Assembly (NCBI RefSeq): GCF_000188155.2
Contig: NZ_KE124774.1
Coordinates: 2,796,356 to 2,860,355, forward strand
Length of the DNA stretch: 64,000 nt
Source: Methylocystis sp. ATCC 49242
Lineage (GTDB): Bacteria > Pseudomonadota > Alphaproteobacteria > Rhizobiales > Beijerinckiaceae
Reading direction: 5' to 3'
Both the position numbers and the translations under genes were made by a program. The number at the start of each line of letters is the position of its first letter. Positions within the stretch are counted from its first letter, which is position 1. This document shows positions 18,373 to 26,554 of the stretch, in pieces. A model generated the notes under the pieces. It was not told where the DNA came from and made no database searches. It saw only the letters and a list, made by a program, of their open reading frames with translations.

Positions 18373-18957
18373 CTACCGGGTCGCGCCCGGCTTCCACAGC
18401 ACGTCGCCCTTCTCGCGGTTGACGTAGCGCGAGGCGACGAAGAGGAAGTCCGACAGGCGGTTGACATAAGCGAGCGCGGTCGGAGAGAGGTCCTCGCCCT
18501 CCGTCTCGCCCAGTGTCACCATCACGCGCTCGGCGCGCCGGCAGATGGTGCGCGCGAGATGCAGATAGGCCGCCGCCGCCGTGCCGCCCGGCAGCACGAA
18601 GGATCGCAGCGGCGCGAGGCCGGCGTTCAGCTCGTCGATCTCCTTCTCCAGCCGCTCCACCTGCGAGGGCAGGATCGAAAGCCGCATCGCGGGATCGATC
18701 GGATTGGCGGGATCATGCGGTGTCGCGAGCTCCGCGCCGAGGTCGAAGAGATCGTTTTGTATGCGCTCCAGCATCCGGTCGAGCGCCGCGTCGCGCGCCT
18801 CGATCGCAAGACGCGCGACGCCGATCGCGGCGTTGGTTTCGTCTATGTCGCCATAGGCCGTGACGCGAATGTCGTCCTTGCGCCGGCGCGCGCCCGTCGC
18901 GAGCGAGGTCGCGCCCTTGTCGCCGCCACGCGTGTAGATCCTGTCGAGCTTGACCAT
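18373..18957 (-). CDS. Cob(I)yrinic acid a,c-diamide / cobalamin adenosyltransferase, PduO type
   Basis: A 194-aa enzyme that transfers the adenosyl group of ATP to cob(I)alamin, giving coenzyme B12. Family blocks: KLDRIYTRGGDKGATSLATGARRRKDD at the N-terminus (the ATP-binding T-R-x-G-D-x-G-x-T), YGDIDETNAAIG, LPGGTAAAAYLHLARTICRRAER and NRLSDFLFVASR. Likely needed for methylmalonyl-CoA/ethylmalonyl-CoA mutases of C1 metabolism. It ends 3 bases after a small membrane protein gene on the same strand. Confidence 0.93.
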   Translation of the reverse strand: MVKLDRIYTRGGDKGATSLATGARRRKDDIRVTAYGDIDETNAAIGVARLAIEARDAALDRMLERIQNDLFDLGAELATPHDPANPIDPAMRLSILPSQVERLEKEIDELNAGLAPLRSFVLPGGTAAAAYLHLARTICRRAERVMVTLGETEGEDLSPTALAYVNRLSDFLFVASRYVNREKGDVLWKPGATR

Positions 18958-18960
18958 TCG

Positions 18961-19149
18961 TCAGCGTCCCCGCGCATAGAGCACCGCGAGCACGAGCGCG
19001 AGCGCCAGAAATTGAAGGCCGACGCGCCAGCGCATGAGTTTCTGCGAGCGGCCCGGCGCGCCGCCGAGAAACATGTTGACGAAGCCTGCAATCAGCACGA
19101 GGCCGACCGCGCCAACGGCGACGGCGACGAGAATGTTGGAAATAGCCAT
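18961..19149 (-). CDS. Small twin-transmembrane (HIG1-domain-like) protein
   Basis: A 62-aa protein with two hydrophobic helices (about 5-28 and 42-58) joined by a basic loop GRSQKLMRWRVGLQ. This layout matches small HIG1/twin-transmembrane proteins that in alphaproteobacteria commonly precede the PduO-type adenosyltransferase gene. It sits 3 bases upstream of that gene on the same strand, so they are probably one unit. Role unknown; HIG1 relatives associate with cytochrome oxidase. Confidence 0.65.
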   Translation of the reverse strand: MAISNILVAVAVGAVGLVLIAGFVNMFLGGAPGRSQKLMRWRVGLQFLALALVLAVLYARGR

Positions 19150-19209
19150 GGCGCTCCCCGCGGATTTCTCCTCAGGGAGTAGTGAAGCGCGCAGACGAGG
19201 GCAAGACGT

Positions 19210-21654
19210 TTATCGCCGCAGGAGGCGCTGGAGATAATCCAGCTCCTCCGCCGGGCGTTCGGGCTGGCCGAGGCGCCGGCGCAGCTCCTCCTGCACGCGA
19301 TGGGCTCGCTGCGCCGGCGGCAGGCCCAGCGGATCGTATTTTTCGCGAGACGCGTTCTTGCCCTGGGACGAGCGGCCGAGCGGGTCGCGTCCCTTGCCGC
19401 CGCGCGTGCGGGAGCGGCCGGCGCCCTGCTGGCCTTCCTCGCCCTCCTCGCCCCGCATCTGTTGCGCGAGCTTGTCGGCTCCCTTGCGCAGCGCCTGCAC
19501 GGCGCGCCCCTGCGCGTCCACCGCCTTGCCGCGTCCCTCGCCCTGGGGCCCGAGCGCTTCTTCGGCCTCTTTCATCGCCTTGCGGGCTTCGTCGAGTTCC
19601 TCGTCCGCCTCGCCGCCGTCGGCGCCGAGCGCGTCCTGCTGACGTTCGAGCCTTTCGCGCAGGCTCTTCTGGCGATTGCGCTCCCCACCGGCATCGTCGC
19701 TCCGCTGTTGACCTTTCGCGCCGCGGCCCGGCCGATCCTCGTCCTCGTCCTCGTCGTCCGGATTTTTCATTCCCTGAAAAGTGTCGTCGCGCAGCTGCTG
19801 CTCCTCGCGCGAGAGCTGATCGAGTTCCTTCAACGCCTTCGACATTTCGCGGTTGCGCTGGCTCTGACGCGCGCCCTCCTGCGCTGTCTGCACATTCTCC
19901 ATGATGTCCTGAAGCTCGTCGAGGAGCCTTTGCGCCTCCTCCATGTCGCCGGACTTCATGGCCTTCTCGATGTCGTCGAGCATGGACTGCAGATCTTCGG
20001 GCGTGACGCTGTTTCCGTCACTGGCGCTTTCGCGCGGCTGCTGTCCCGGCGTGGGCCGCGCGCCGAGTTGCTCGAGGAATTTGTCGAGCGCCGCGCGCAG
20101 CTCCTGCGAGCGCTTCGCGATCTCCTCCTCGCTGTCGCCGCGCTGCATGGCCTCGCGCAGCGCCTTTTCGGCGGCGCGCAGATCGCGCTCCGCTTGCGAG
20201 GAGTCGCCGTCCTCTATGCTCAGCGCCATCGCCCACAGCATGTCGGCGACGCCGCGCAAATCGTCGTCGCTGCGCCGGCCCTCCAGACCGCGGCGCGCGG
20301 CGCGCAGGCCGAGATGAACGGCGGCGGGCGTGTCGAAGGCCTCGGGGGCGAGCGAAAGCGCCTCCAGCGCCGCGCGCACATTGGCGCGCGCATCCGGGTC
20401 GAGCGCCAGATTGCGCCGCTGTTCGACGAGCGCGCGGGCGAGCGGCTTGGTGAAGCGGCGCTGCGGCAGGATCACCTCCACCGGATCGGACGCGCCCTCA
20501 TTGCCGGCGGCGTCCTTCGCGACGAGGTGCATGGCGACTTTCGCGCCGGCGTAGGGGCTGTCGGCGAGATCGATCGTCGCCTTGCCTTCGCCGAGCGCGC
20601 CGGGTCCGGCGGGCGGCGGCAGCGCCATGCGCGGCGGCTCATAGAGCGCGCGGCGCTTCGCCTTTCGGCTGAAGACCGCCTCGACGCCCGCGACGCCGTA
20701 ATCGTCCTCGGCGCGATAGGCGAGCGTCATGGAGCCGCGCACATTGTTGCGTGGCTTGTCGGAGAGAGAAATTGTCGGCGGTCTGTCGGGAATGACGGCG
20801 ACGTCGAATGTGCGGCCGTCGGGAAGCGCGAGGCGCGCGTCGTCCGTGAGACTGTAGCTGCGCTCCTTCGCGGCGGGGGGGTCAGCGGGCTCGACGGGCG
20901 CAAGGCCGCCCTCCATGGTCACGCTCGTGTCCGTCGGGCGCAGGCGCAGAAGCGAATTCGCCGGCGCTTCGATCACGCCGCTCTCCTGCGCAAGCACGAT
21001 CGGCGGACGGCCGGTGTAGGCCGGCGGTTCGAACCACGCGTCGATGCGCTGCGAAGCGCCAAGAAGATTCACCGCCCGCCAGTCGAAGGCCGCGGCGAGC
21101 CGGGCGCGTTTCTCGTCCCCGGCCACGAAGGCCGCCGCAATCGCCGCGACAAGCGCGAAGGCGCGCAGCGCATAGGGGTCGCGCTCCGGCACGCGCGGCG
21201 ACGGCGGGGCGACGGGGGTGCTGGCGAGCGCCGCCTCCAGCCGCTTGCGATGCAGCGACCAGAGCGCCGCGGTCGCGGGATCGGCGTCCTTCGCGGCAAG
21301 CGTGTCGTCGAGGGAGGCGGCGGGCCGCAGGGCCGCGTCGGCGCCCGCGTCGAGGCGGTGGAGCGCGGCGCGCCGGCGGGGCCAGCCCCGCGCAAATTCG
21401 CGCGCGAGGAGGAAAAACGCCGCGAAGCCGAAAAGCGCGACCCCGGCCACGCGAGCCTCGACAGAAACCGCGCGCCAAAGGCCGATCCAGGACAGGGCGA
21501 GGAAAAAGAGGCCGAGCGTCGCGAGCGCCGCCCCGAGACGCCATACCCGCTCCGCGAGGATCGCGGCGGCCGAACGTCTCAGCATCGTCTCCAGCTGGAG
21601 CGAATTCGCGCCCGTTTCGTCTTCCGGCGTGTCGGCGTCCTGCTTCTCGGTCAT
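19210..21654 (-). CDS. TIGR02302/DUF4175 family membrane protein
   Basis: An 814-aa alphaproteobacterial protein of unknown function. Two or three hydrophobic segments near the N-terminus (VWRLGAALATLGLFFLALSWIGLW and VAGVALFGFAAFFLLA, then about 165-180), a central region with beta-rich segments, and a long C-terminal part rich in Glu/Gln/Arg with coiled-coil character (QSMLDDIEKAMKSGD, EEEQQLRDD). The C-terminal GMKNPDDEDEDED to LPPAQRAHRVQEELRRRLGQPERPAEELDYLQRLL block is typical of the family. ATG 21654 has GGAGAG just upstream; an upstream TTG at 21699 is less likely. Confidence 0.82.
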   Translation of the reverse strand: MTEKQDADTPEDETGANSLQLETMLRRSAAAILAERVWRLGAALATLGLFFLALSWIGLWRAVSVEARVAGVALFGFAAFFLLAREFARGWPRRRAALHRLDAGADAALRPAASLDDTLAAKDADPATAALWSLHRKRLEAALASTPVAPPSPRVPERDPYALRAFALVAAIAAAFVAGDEKRARLAAAFDWRAVNLLGASQRIDAWFEPPAYTGRPPIVLAQESGVIEAPANSLLRLRPTDTSVTMEGGLAPVEPADPPAAKERSYSLTDDARLALPDGRTFDVAVIPDRPPTISLSDKPRNNVRGSMTLAYRAEDDYGVAGVEAVFSRKAKRRALYEPPRMALPPPAGPGALGEGKATIDLADSPYAGAKVAMHLVAKDAAGNEGASDPVEVILPQRRFTKPLARALVEQRRNLALDPDARANVRAALEALSLAPEAFDTPAAVHLGLRAARRGLEGRRSDDDLRGVADMLWAMALSIEDGDSSQAERDLRAAEKALREAMQRGDSEEEIAKRSQELRAALDKFLEQLGARPTPGQQPRESASDGNSVTPEDLQSMLDDIEKAMKSGDMEEAQRLLDELQDIMENVQTAQEGARQSQRNREMSKALKELDQLSREEQQLRDDTFQGMKNPDDEDEDEDRPGRGAKGQQRSDDAGGERNRQKSLRERLERQQDALGADGGEADEELDEARKAMKEAEEALGPQGEGRGKAVDAQGRAVQALRKGADKLAQQMRGEEGEEGQQGAGRSRTRGGKGRDPLGRSSQGKNASREKYDPLGLPPAQRAHRVQEELRRRLGQPERPAEELDYLQRLLRR

Positions 21655-21744
21655 TCTCTCTCCGGCCGCGAGTTTCGCCCCTCTAGATGGCGTTTCCAAG
21701 GAGATTGGACAAACCCTCGGCGATGACGGTTAACATGGCCGGCC

Positions 21745-22251
21745 ATGACCCGCGCGAAAAAACCCGCCCCCGACGTCGTCTCCGGGCCTTCCACCGACCT
21801 CGCCGCCCTGCCGGCGCCGGTCACGGCGATCCGCGAGAAAATTCTCGCCGCGCTGGAGAAGAACGACGTGGAGGCGCTGCGCGTCCCGATCGACTGGAAC
21901 GAGGTGCGTCCGCTTTTCGCGAAAAGCGGGACATTCAAGGCCGGAACGGACCCGATCGAGATCTTGAAGGCGCTGTCGTTCGACGGGAGGGGGCGGGAGA
22001 TTTTGGCGATCCTCCGCGCCGTGCTGGCGCAGCCCTTTGTGAAGGTCGCGCGCGGGCCCGTCACGCTCTATGAATGGCCCGCCTTCGCGCGCCATCCCGC
22101 GCCGGCGGCGACGAATGACGAGGCGCGGGCGAGGTGGCGATGCGTGCGCTTCGCCGATCTGGCGCGCTCCAACGCCGAGGGGAAGCCGCGCCCCATGCGG
22201 CTCGGGATCGCGGCGGACGGCGTCTGGCATTATTTCTGGAGCGAGGACTGA
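21745..22251 (+). CDS. Conserved hypothetical protein
   Basis: A 168-aa soluble protein, no signal peptide or membrane segment. Features: LPAPVTAIREKILAALEKNDVEALRVPIDWNEVRP (cut here to describe: a helix-rich N-terminal half) and a C-terminal WRCVRFADLARSN...GIAADGVWHYFW block, which resembles a small stress- or cell-wall-associated alphaproteobacterial family I cannot name. It is divergent from the TIGR02302 gene and convergent with dihydroorotase. Confidence 0.6.
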   Translation: MTRAKKPAPDVVSGPSTDLAALPAPVTAIREKILAALEKNDVEALRVPIDWNEVRPLFAKSGTFKAGTDPIEILKALSFDGRGREILAILRAVLAQPFVKVARGPVTLYEWPAFARHPAPAATNDEARARWRCVRFADLARSNAEGKPRPMRLGIAADGVWHYFWSED

Positions 22252-22260
22252 CGCGCCGCC

Positions 22261-23580
22261 TCACAACGCCGCGTGAAACCGTATCGGCGCCCCGGTCGAC
22301 GGCGTCACGAGATCGCCCTCCCACATCACCTTCGCGCCGCGCACGAACGTCCCGACCGGCCAGCCGACGACCTCCTTGCCGTCATAGGGCGTCCAGCCGA
22401 CGCGCGAGGCGATCCATGAATTGCGGATCGTCTCCCTGCGCTTCATGTCGACGATCGTGAGATCCGCGTCGTAACCCACCGCGACGCGGCCCTTGGCGGC
22501 CATTCCGAAGAGGCGGGCGGGGCCGGCGCTGGTGAGATCGACGAAACGCTGGAGCGTCAGCCGGCCGGCGTTCACATGGTCGAGCAGCAACGGCACGAGC
22601 GTCTGCACGCCCGTCATGCCCGAAGGGCTCTCGGGATAGGGCTTCGCCTTTTCCTCCAGCGTATGCGGCGCATGGTCGGAGCCGATGACGTCCACGACGC
22701 CCTGCCGGAGTCCGCGCCAAAGGCCCTCGCGATGGCGCGCGTCGCGCACCGGCGGGTTCATCTGCGCAAGCGCGCCGATGCGCTGATATTCGCTCGAATC
22801 CATCGTCAGATGATGCGGCGTGACCTCGACGCTGGCGAGATCCTTGTGGTCCGCGAGCAGCGCGATTTCCTCTTCCGTGGTCACATGCAGCACATGGATC
22901 AGCGCGCGCTTCTCGCGAGCGATCCTGAGCAGGCGCCGCGTCGAGCGCAGCGCGGTCTCCTCGTCGCGCCAGACCGGATGCGACGAGACGTCGCCGGGAA
23001 CGCGCAGCGGCTTTCTCTCGTTCAGACGATCCTCGTCCTCGCTGTGGAAGGCGGCGCGCCGCCGCGTATGGGCCAGAACCTCCGCGATCCCCGCGTCGTC
23101 GGCGATGAGCAGCGAGCCCGTCGAGGAGCCCATGAACACCTTGATCCCCGCGGCGCCCGGCAGGCGCTCGAGCTCGCCGACGTGTTTCGCATTGTCATGC
23201 GTGCCGCCGACCCAGAAGGCGAAGTCGCAATGCATGCGCCCGCTCCCGCGCGCGACCTTGTCGGCGAGCGCCTCGGGGGTGCTCGTCAGCGGATTGGTGT
23301 TGGGCATTTCGAAAACGCCCGTCACCCCGCCCAGGACGGCGCTGCGCGAACCCGATTCGAGGTCTTCCTTTTGAGCGGCGCCCGGTTCGCGGAAATGCAC
23401 CTGCGAGTCGACCACACCGGGCAGGACGTGCAGGCCGCGGCAATCGACGCGCTCTCCGGCCGAGGCGCGCGAGAGGTCGCCGATCTGTGCGATCCTGCCG
23501 TCGCGTATCCCTACGTCGCGCAGGCCCTCCCCGTCCTGGTTGACGAGCGTGCCCCCGGAGAGGATGACGTCGAAATTCAT
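22261..23580 (-). CDS. pyrC: Dihydroorotase (class I, amidohydrolase family)
   Basis: A 439-aa cytosolic zinc amidohydrolase of pyrimidine synthesis (carbamoyl-aspartate to dihydroorotate). Metal ligands appear in VVDSQVHFREPG (H-x-R), a probable carbamylated Lys in AAGIKVFMGSSTGSL, histidines in AAFHSEDE and LIHVLHVTT, and the catalytic Asp in VIGSDHAPHTLEEK. The typical class I pattern and FEMPNTNP block support dihydroorotase; an allantoinase/hydantoinase relative is the main alternative. Monocistronic between converging neighbours. Confidence 0.85.
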   Translation of the reverse strand: MNFDVILSGGTLVNQDGEGLRDVGIRDGRIAQIGDLSRASAGERVDCRGLHVLPGVVDSQVHFREPGAAQKEDLESGSRSAVLGGVTGVFEMPNTNPLTSTPEALADKVARGSGRMHCDFAFWVGGTHDNAKHVGELERLPGAAGIKVFMGSSTGSLLIADDAGIAEVLAHTRRRAAFHSEDEDRLNERKPLRVPGDVSSHPVWRDEETALRSTRRLLRIAREKRALIHVLHVTTEEEIALLADHKDLASVEVTPHHLTMDSSEYQRIGALAQMNPPVRDARHREGLWRGLRQGVVDVIGSDHAPHTLEEKAKPYPESPSGMTGVQTLVPLLLDHVNAGRLTLQRFVDLTSAGPARLFGMAAKGRVAVGYDADLTIVDMKRRETIRNSWIASRVGWTPYDGKEVVGWPVGTFVRGAKVMWEGDLVTPSTGAPIRFHAAL

Positions 23581-23671
23581 GGATGGCGCCTCGCTTGCAG
23601 TGTCATGCTCCAGATAAGCAGTTGACGCTCATGCGCCAAGGGCGCGCGCGACACAAGGAAAACTCGACACA

Positions 23672-24493
23672 ATGACGACAGCGATCCTGCTCGCGGACCG
23701 CGGCGTAATCGAAGTCGCCGGCGCAGACGCCGGCAAATTCCTGCACAATCTCGTGACGAACGACATTGCGTCGCTGGAGCGGGGCGAGGCGCGCTTCGCT
23801 GCGCTTTTGACGCCGCAGGGCAAAATCCTTTTCGATTTTCTGGTCTTCGCGACCGGCGAGGGGCGATATCTCCTCGATTGTCCGCTTTCGCTCGCTGCGG
23901 ACCTCGAAAAGCGGCTGAACATGTACAAGCTGCGCTCGAAACTGACAGTCGAGAACCGCAGCGCCGAGCTCGAGGCTGGCGCCTTTCCTGACGCGACAGA
24001 GGCCCCGAAGGTCGAGGCTCTGGCGCTCGCCAGCGATCCCCGCGCGGCGCTGGGGTGGCGCGCGATTGCCGAGAAAGGAAAGATCGTAGCGCTCGGCGAG
24101 CGGGGGGAATATGACGCGCGCCGCATCCGCGCCGGCGTGCCGTTGGGCGGCGTGGACTTCACTTATAACGACGCCTTCCCGCATGAGGCCGACATGGACC
24201 TTCTCGCCGGGCTCGACTTCAAGAAGGGTTGTTATGTCGGGCAGGAGGTCGTCTCGCGCATGAAACATCGCGGCCTCGTGCGCAAGCGCGTGACGCCCTA
24301 TCGCGCGAAAGGCGATGCGCCCGCGCCGGGCGAGACGATCCGCGCCGGCGAGATCGAGATCGGCGTGACGGGCTCACGCGCGGGCGACGAAGGGCTGGCG
24401 CTGATCCGGCTCGACCGGCTCGCCGACGCGAAGGAAAAAGGCGACGCGCCGATGGCCGGCGGCGTCGCTCTGGAGTTCGTCGAAAAGAACTAG
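23672..24493 (+). CDS. ygfZ: YgfZ/GcvT-domain folate-binding protein
   Basis: A 273-aa protein of the GcvT-like folate-binding fold involved in maintaining some iron-sulfur enzymes. The diagnostic K-G-C-Y-x-G-Q-E motif is present in LDFKKGCYVGQEVVSRMKHRG, and the N-terminal FLHNLVTNDI and TPQGKILFDFLV blocks match. ATG 23672 follows AAGGAAAAC. It diverges from dihydroorotase. Confidence 0.88.
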   Translation: MTTAILLADRGVIEVAGADAGKFLHNLVTNDIASLERGEARFAALLTPQGKILFDFLVFATGEGRYLLDCPLSLAADLEKRLNMYKLRSKLTVENRSAELEAGAFPDATEAPKVEALALASDPRAALGWRAIAEKGKIVALGERGEYDARRIRAGVPLGGVDFTYNDAFPHEADMDLLAGLDFKKGCYVGQEVVSRMKHRGLVRKRVTPYRAKGDAPAPGETIRAGEIEIGVTGSRAGDEGLALIRLDRLADAKEKGDAPMAGGVALEFVEKN

Positions 24494-24563
24494 ACGGAAC
24501 GGAGCAGCCGCCCGCCGACCCCGGGGATCGACAGGCGGCCTCAGCTCGACGACTCAAGATCTG

Positions 24564-24592
24564 CGGGAGCAGCCTCTGGCGCGGCGCTCCCG
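24564..24592 (-). terminator. Hairpin downstream of pmoC
   Basis: CGGGAGC / GCTCCCG form a 7-bp stem just beyond the pmoC stop on the leftward strand. There is no good T run, so terminator function is uncertain. Confidence 0.35.
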
Positions 24593-24596
24593 AAAA

Positions 24597-25367
24597 TCAC
24601 TCGGTCAGGAGCGCGACGCCCTCCTTGCCGAGCAAACGATGCACGTTCAACAGGAGCTGCAGAACAACGCCGAACACGCCCAGCGCCATCCAGCCGAAGA
24701 ACACGAAGCCCCAATGCAGCGGCGCGACGAAGAGTTCTTCCATGAACCAGAAGGTGTGGCCCCATTCGTTCAGCCCCACATTCGGGATGATCATGAAGGG
24801 GCCGATCGAGACGATGAGATAGGCGAGCGAGTATCCCCTGGAGAAATAGGGAATCCGCGTCTTCGCGTGGAAGAAGCAACCCACCGCCAGGATCGAGTAG
24901 ATCGGGTAGCTCATGTAGAATTCGATGATGTGCGAGGGCGTGAAGTCCGTGTCGCGGATCACCGTCATGTGCCAGGTGCCGTCCTGCTCGGTGAAGAAGG
25001 ACGCGCCCCAATAGATCGCCGCGGCGTAGACCACCAGCCACTTCACATTATCGACGATCGAGCGCATCTCCTGCCGCGGCGTGACCGTCGACATGTCGCG
25101 CACGCGCGTCTTCCAGAGATAGCCGGCGAGTGCGAGGCCGCTGACGAGCTCCAGCGGGATCTCGGTCCACAGGATCGACATCCAATACGTCTGGAACTCC
25201 GGCGCAAAGGAGTCGAGACCGGCCCGCCAGCCATAGATCTGCTCGTAGATGCGCACGATCAGATAGAAGCTGTTGAGAAGCGCCAGCCCGATCCACAGGC
25301 CCCTCAGGTCGACAATGGGCTTTTCGGCGGCGACGGCGCCTGAAGCTGTTTGCATTGACAGGCTCAT
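24597..25367 (-). CDS. pmoC: Particulate methane monooxygenase subunit C (stand-alone copy)
   Basis: A 256-aa integral membrane subunit of the copper enzyme that oxidises methane to methanol. The family blocks FYLIVRIYEQIYGW, FQTYWMSILWTEIPLE and NVGLNEWGHTFWFMEELF are strongly conserved. The PmoC metal ligands are all present: D129 and H133 in EQDGTWH, and H146 in FTPSH. ATG 25367 is set by GGAGG 8 nt upstream; a longer frame starting at 25463 has no site. No pmoA or pmoB lies on either side: the neighbours are ygfZ and a divergent GlxA regulator. Known type II methanotrophs have such extra lone pmoC genes beside full pmoCAB operons. AmoC is a less likely reading given the methylotrophy context. 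Confidence 0.95.
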   Translation of the reverse strand: MSLSMQTASGAVAAEKPIVDLRGLWIGLALLNSFYLIVRIYEQIYGWRAGLDSFAPEFQTYWMSILWTEIPLELVSGLALAGYLWKTRVRDMSTVTPRQEMRSIVDNVKWLVVYAAAIYWGASFFTEQDGTWHMTVIRDTDFTPSHIIEFYMSYPIYSILAVGCFFHAKTRIPYFSRGYSLAYLIVSIGPFMIIPNVGLNEWGHTFWFMEELFVAPLHWGFVFFGWMALGVFGVVLQLLLNVHRLLGKEGVALLTE

Positions 25368-25439
25368 TTTTCTTCCTCCGTTTCGGCCGGCAAACGCTCG
25401 GCGTTTCCGGCAAAGCGAAGGATATGGAGTTGGGCGGGC

Positions 25440-25494
25440 TTGCCAGCGTGGCGGATTTGCCATTATCGTGACAAAGTCTGACAGCGAATTTGCC
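25440..25494. promoter_or_regulatory. Direct TTGCC repeats in the pmoC-regulator intergenic region
   Basis: TTGCCA at 25440-25445, TTGCCA at 25457-25462 and TTGCC at 25490-25494 occur on the + strand between the divergent pmoC and GlxA-type regulator genes, at offsets of 17 and 33 bases. Direct repeats are the usual form of AraC-type binding sites. Inference from spacing only. Confidence 0.3.
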
Positions 25495-25528
25495 GCTGAA
25501 CAGGCGTTTTCTGCCAGCGGGAGCGCAA

Positions 25529-26515
25529 ATGGACATCGTCATTCTCGGCTATGCGGATTGTCTGGGTCAGGGCTTCATCGGCGCGGCCGATCTGCTCCTG
25601 ATGAGCCGGCGCATGCTGAAGTCGACGGATCGGCCCGAGCCCTATCGCGTCGTGACGGCAAGCTATGACGGCAAGCCCATTCGCGACGGCTTCGGCCGCA
25701 CCCATCCGGTGGACGCTTCCTTCGCGGCGCTCGACTCATGCGCGGCGATTATCGTCCCGCCTTTCCTCTGCAGCTGCGACGATCCCATGCCGCCCACCGC
25801 AGACCTCAATGCAGCGGCCGGCTGGCTGCGCCGCCAGCACGCAATGGGCGCCATCGTGGCGGGATCATGCAACGGCGTCTTCCTTTTGGGCGAAGCCGGA
25901 CTGCTCGACGGCCGACGCTGCACGACGACATGGTGGCGCCACGACGATCTGCGCGCCCGATATCCGCGCGCCGACATCGCTCGCGGCGCCTCCCTCATGG
26001 AGGACAGGCGCGTCGTCACGGCCGGAGGCCCCCTGTCGTGGATCGATCTGTCGTTGCGCGTGATCCGCGAACTCTGCGGCGCGGAAGCGGCGAAGAAAGC
26101 GGCGGACTTCACCGTGGTCGACACGGCGCCCTCAACCCAGACGATCTACGTTCCGCCGGGTCATCTCACCGCCTCAAATCCTTTCGTGCTGGAGGCGGAG
26201 CACATCGTGCGGAAGGCGGGAAAGGCCCTGGTGACGTCGCCCATGCTTGCGCAGGCGCTCAACGTCTCCGAGCGCACGCTGCATCGACGCCTGAAGGAAG
26301 CTACAGGCGAAACGCCGAAATCTTTCATCGACCGCGTGCGTTTCGAGGCGACGCGCATGCTGCTCGAAACGACGCAGAGTTCGGTGAAACAGCTGGCTTC
26401 GGCCTCCGGCTATACGGACGAAACAAGTTTCCGCCGCGCCTTTCGCCGCTACGCCGGCATGACGCCGGGCGCTTATCGCACTTGGTCGCTGGCGCGGCGC
26501 GGCGCGAAGTCGTGA
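25529..26515 (+). CDS. GlxA family transcriptional regulator (DJ-1/PfpI-like + AraC HTH), copy 1
   Basis: A 328-aa regulator. The N-terminal amidotransferase-like DJ-1/PfpI domain (about 1-190) contains the nucleophile-elbow-like GSCNGVFLLGEAGLLDGRRCTTTWW. The C-terminal AraC HTH (about 225-325) shows MLAQALNVSERTLHRRLKEATGETPKSFI cut by VRFEATRMLLETT and GYTDETSFRRAFRRYAGMTPGAYR. ATG 25529 follows GGGAG; an upstream frame start at 25490 is less likely. It is divergent from pmoC and shares its promoter region, so it is the natural candidate to control it. Ligand unknown. Confidence 0.85.
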   Translation: MDIVILGYADCLGQGFIGAADLLLMSRRMLKSTDRPEPYRVVTASYDGKPIRDGFGRTHPVDASFAALDSCAAIIVPPFLCSCDDPMPPTADLNAAAGWLRRQHAMGAIVAGSCNGVFLLGEAGLLDGRRCTTTWWRHDDLRARYPRADIARGASLMEDRRVVTAGGPLSWIDLSLRVIRELCGAEAAKKAADFTVVDTAPSTQTIYVPPGHLTASNPFVLEAEHIVRKAGKALVTSPMLAQALNVSERTLHRRLKEATGETPKSFIDRVRFEATRMLLETTQSSVKQLASASGYTDETSFRRAFRRYAGMTPGAYRTWSLARRGAKS

Positions 26516-26554
26516 CGGAGGCGACGCCAATCGGCGCCGCCCCGCGCGCCTTCG

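Noticed and set aside
19300-21726. 808-aa open frame opposite the TIGR02302 gene
   Set aside because: Arg/Ala/Leu-rich shadow translation; the opposite strand has a coherent family protein with a start and ribosome binding site.
24494-25528. A sigma-54 promoter or remaining pmoA/pmoB fragments around the lone pmoC
   Set aside because: TGGCA-like pieces upstream of pmoC lack the partner element at the right spacing, and no PmoA or PmoB motif occurs on either side.
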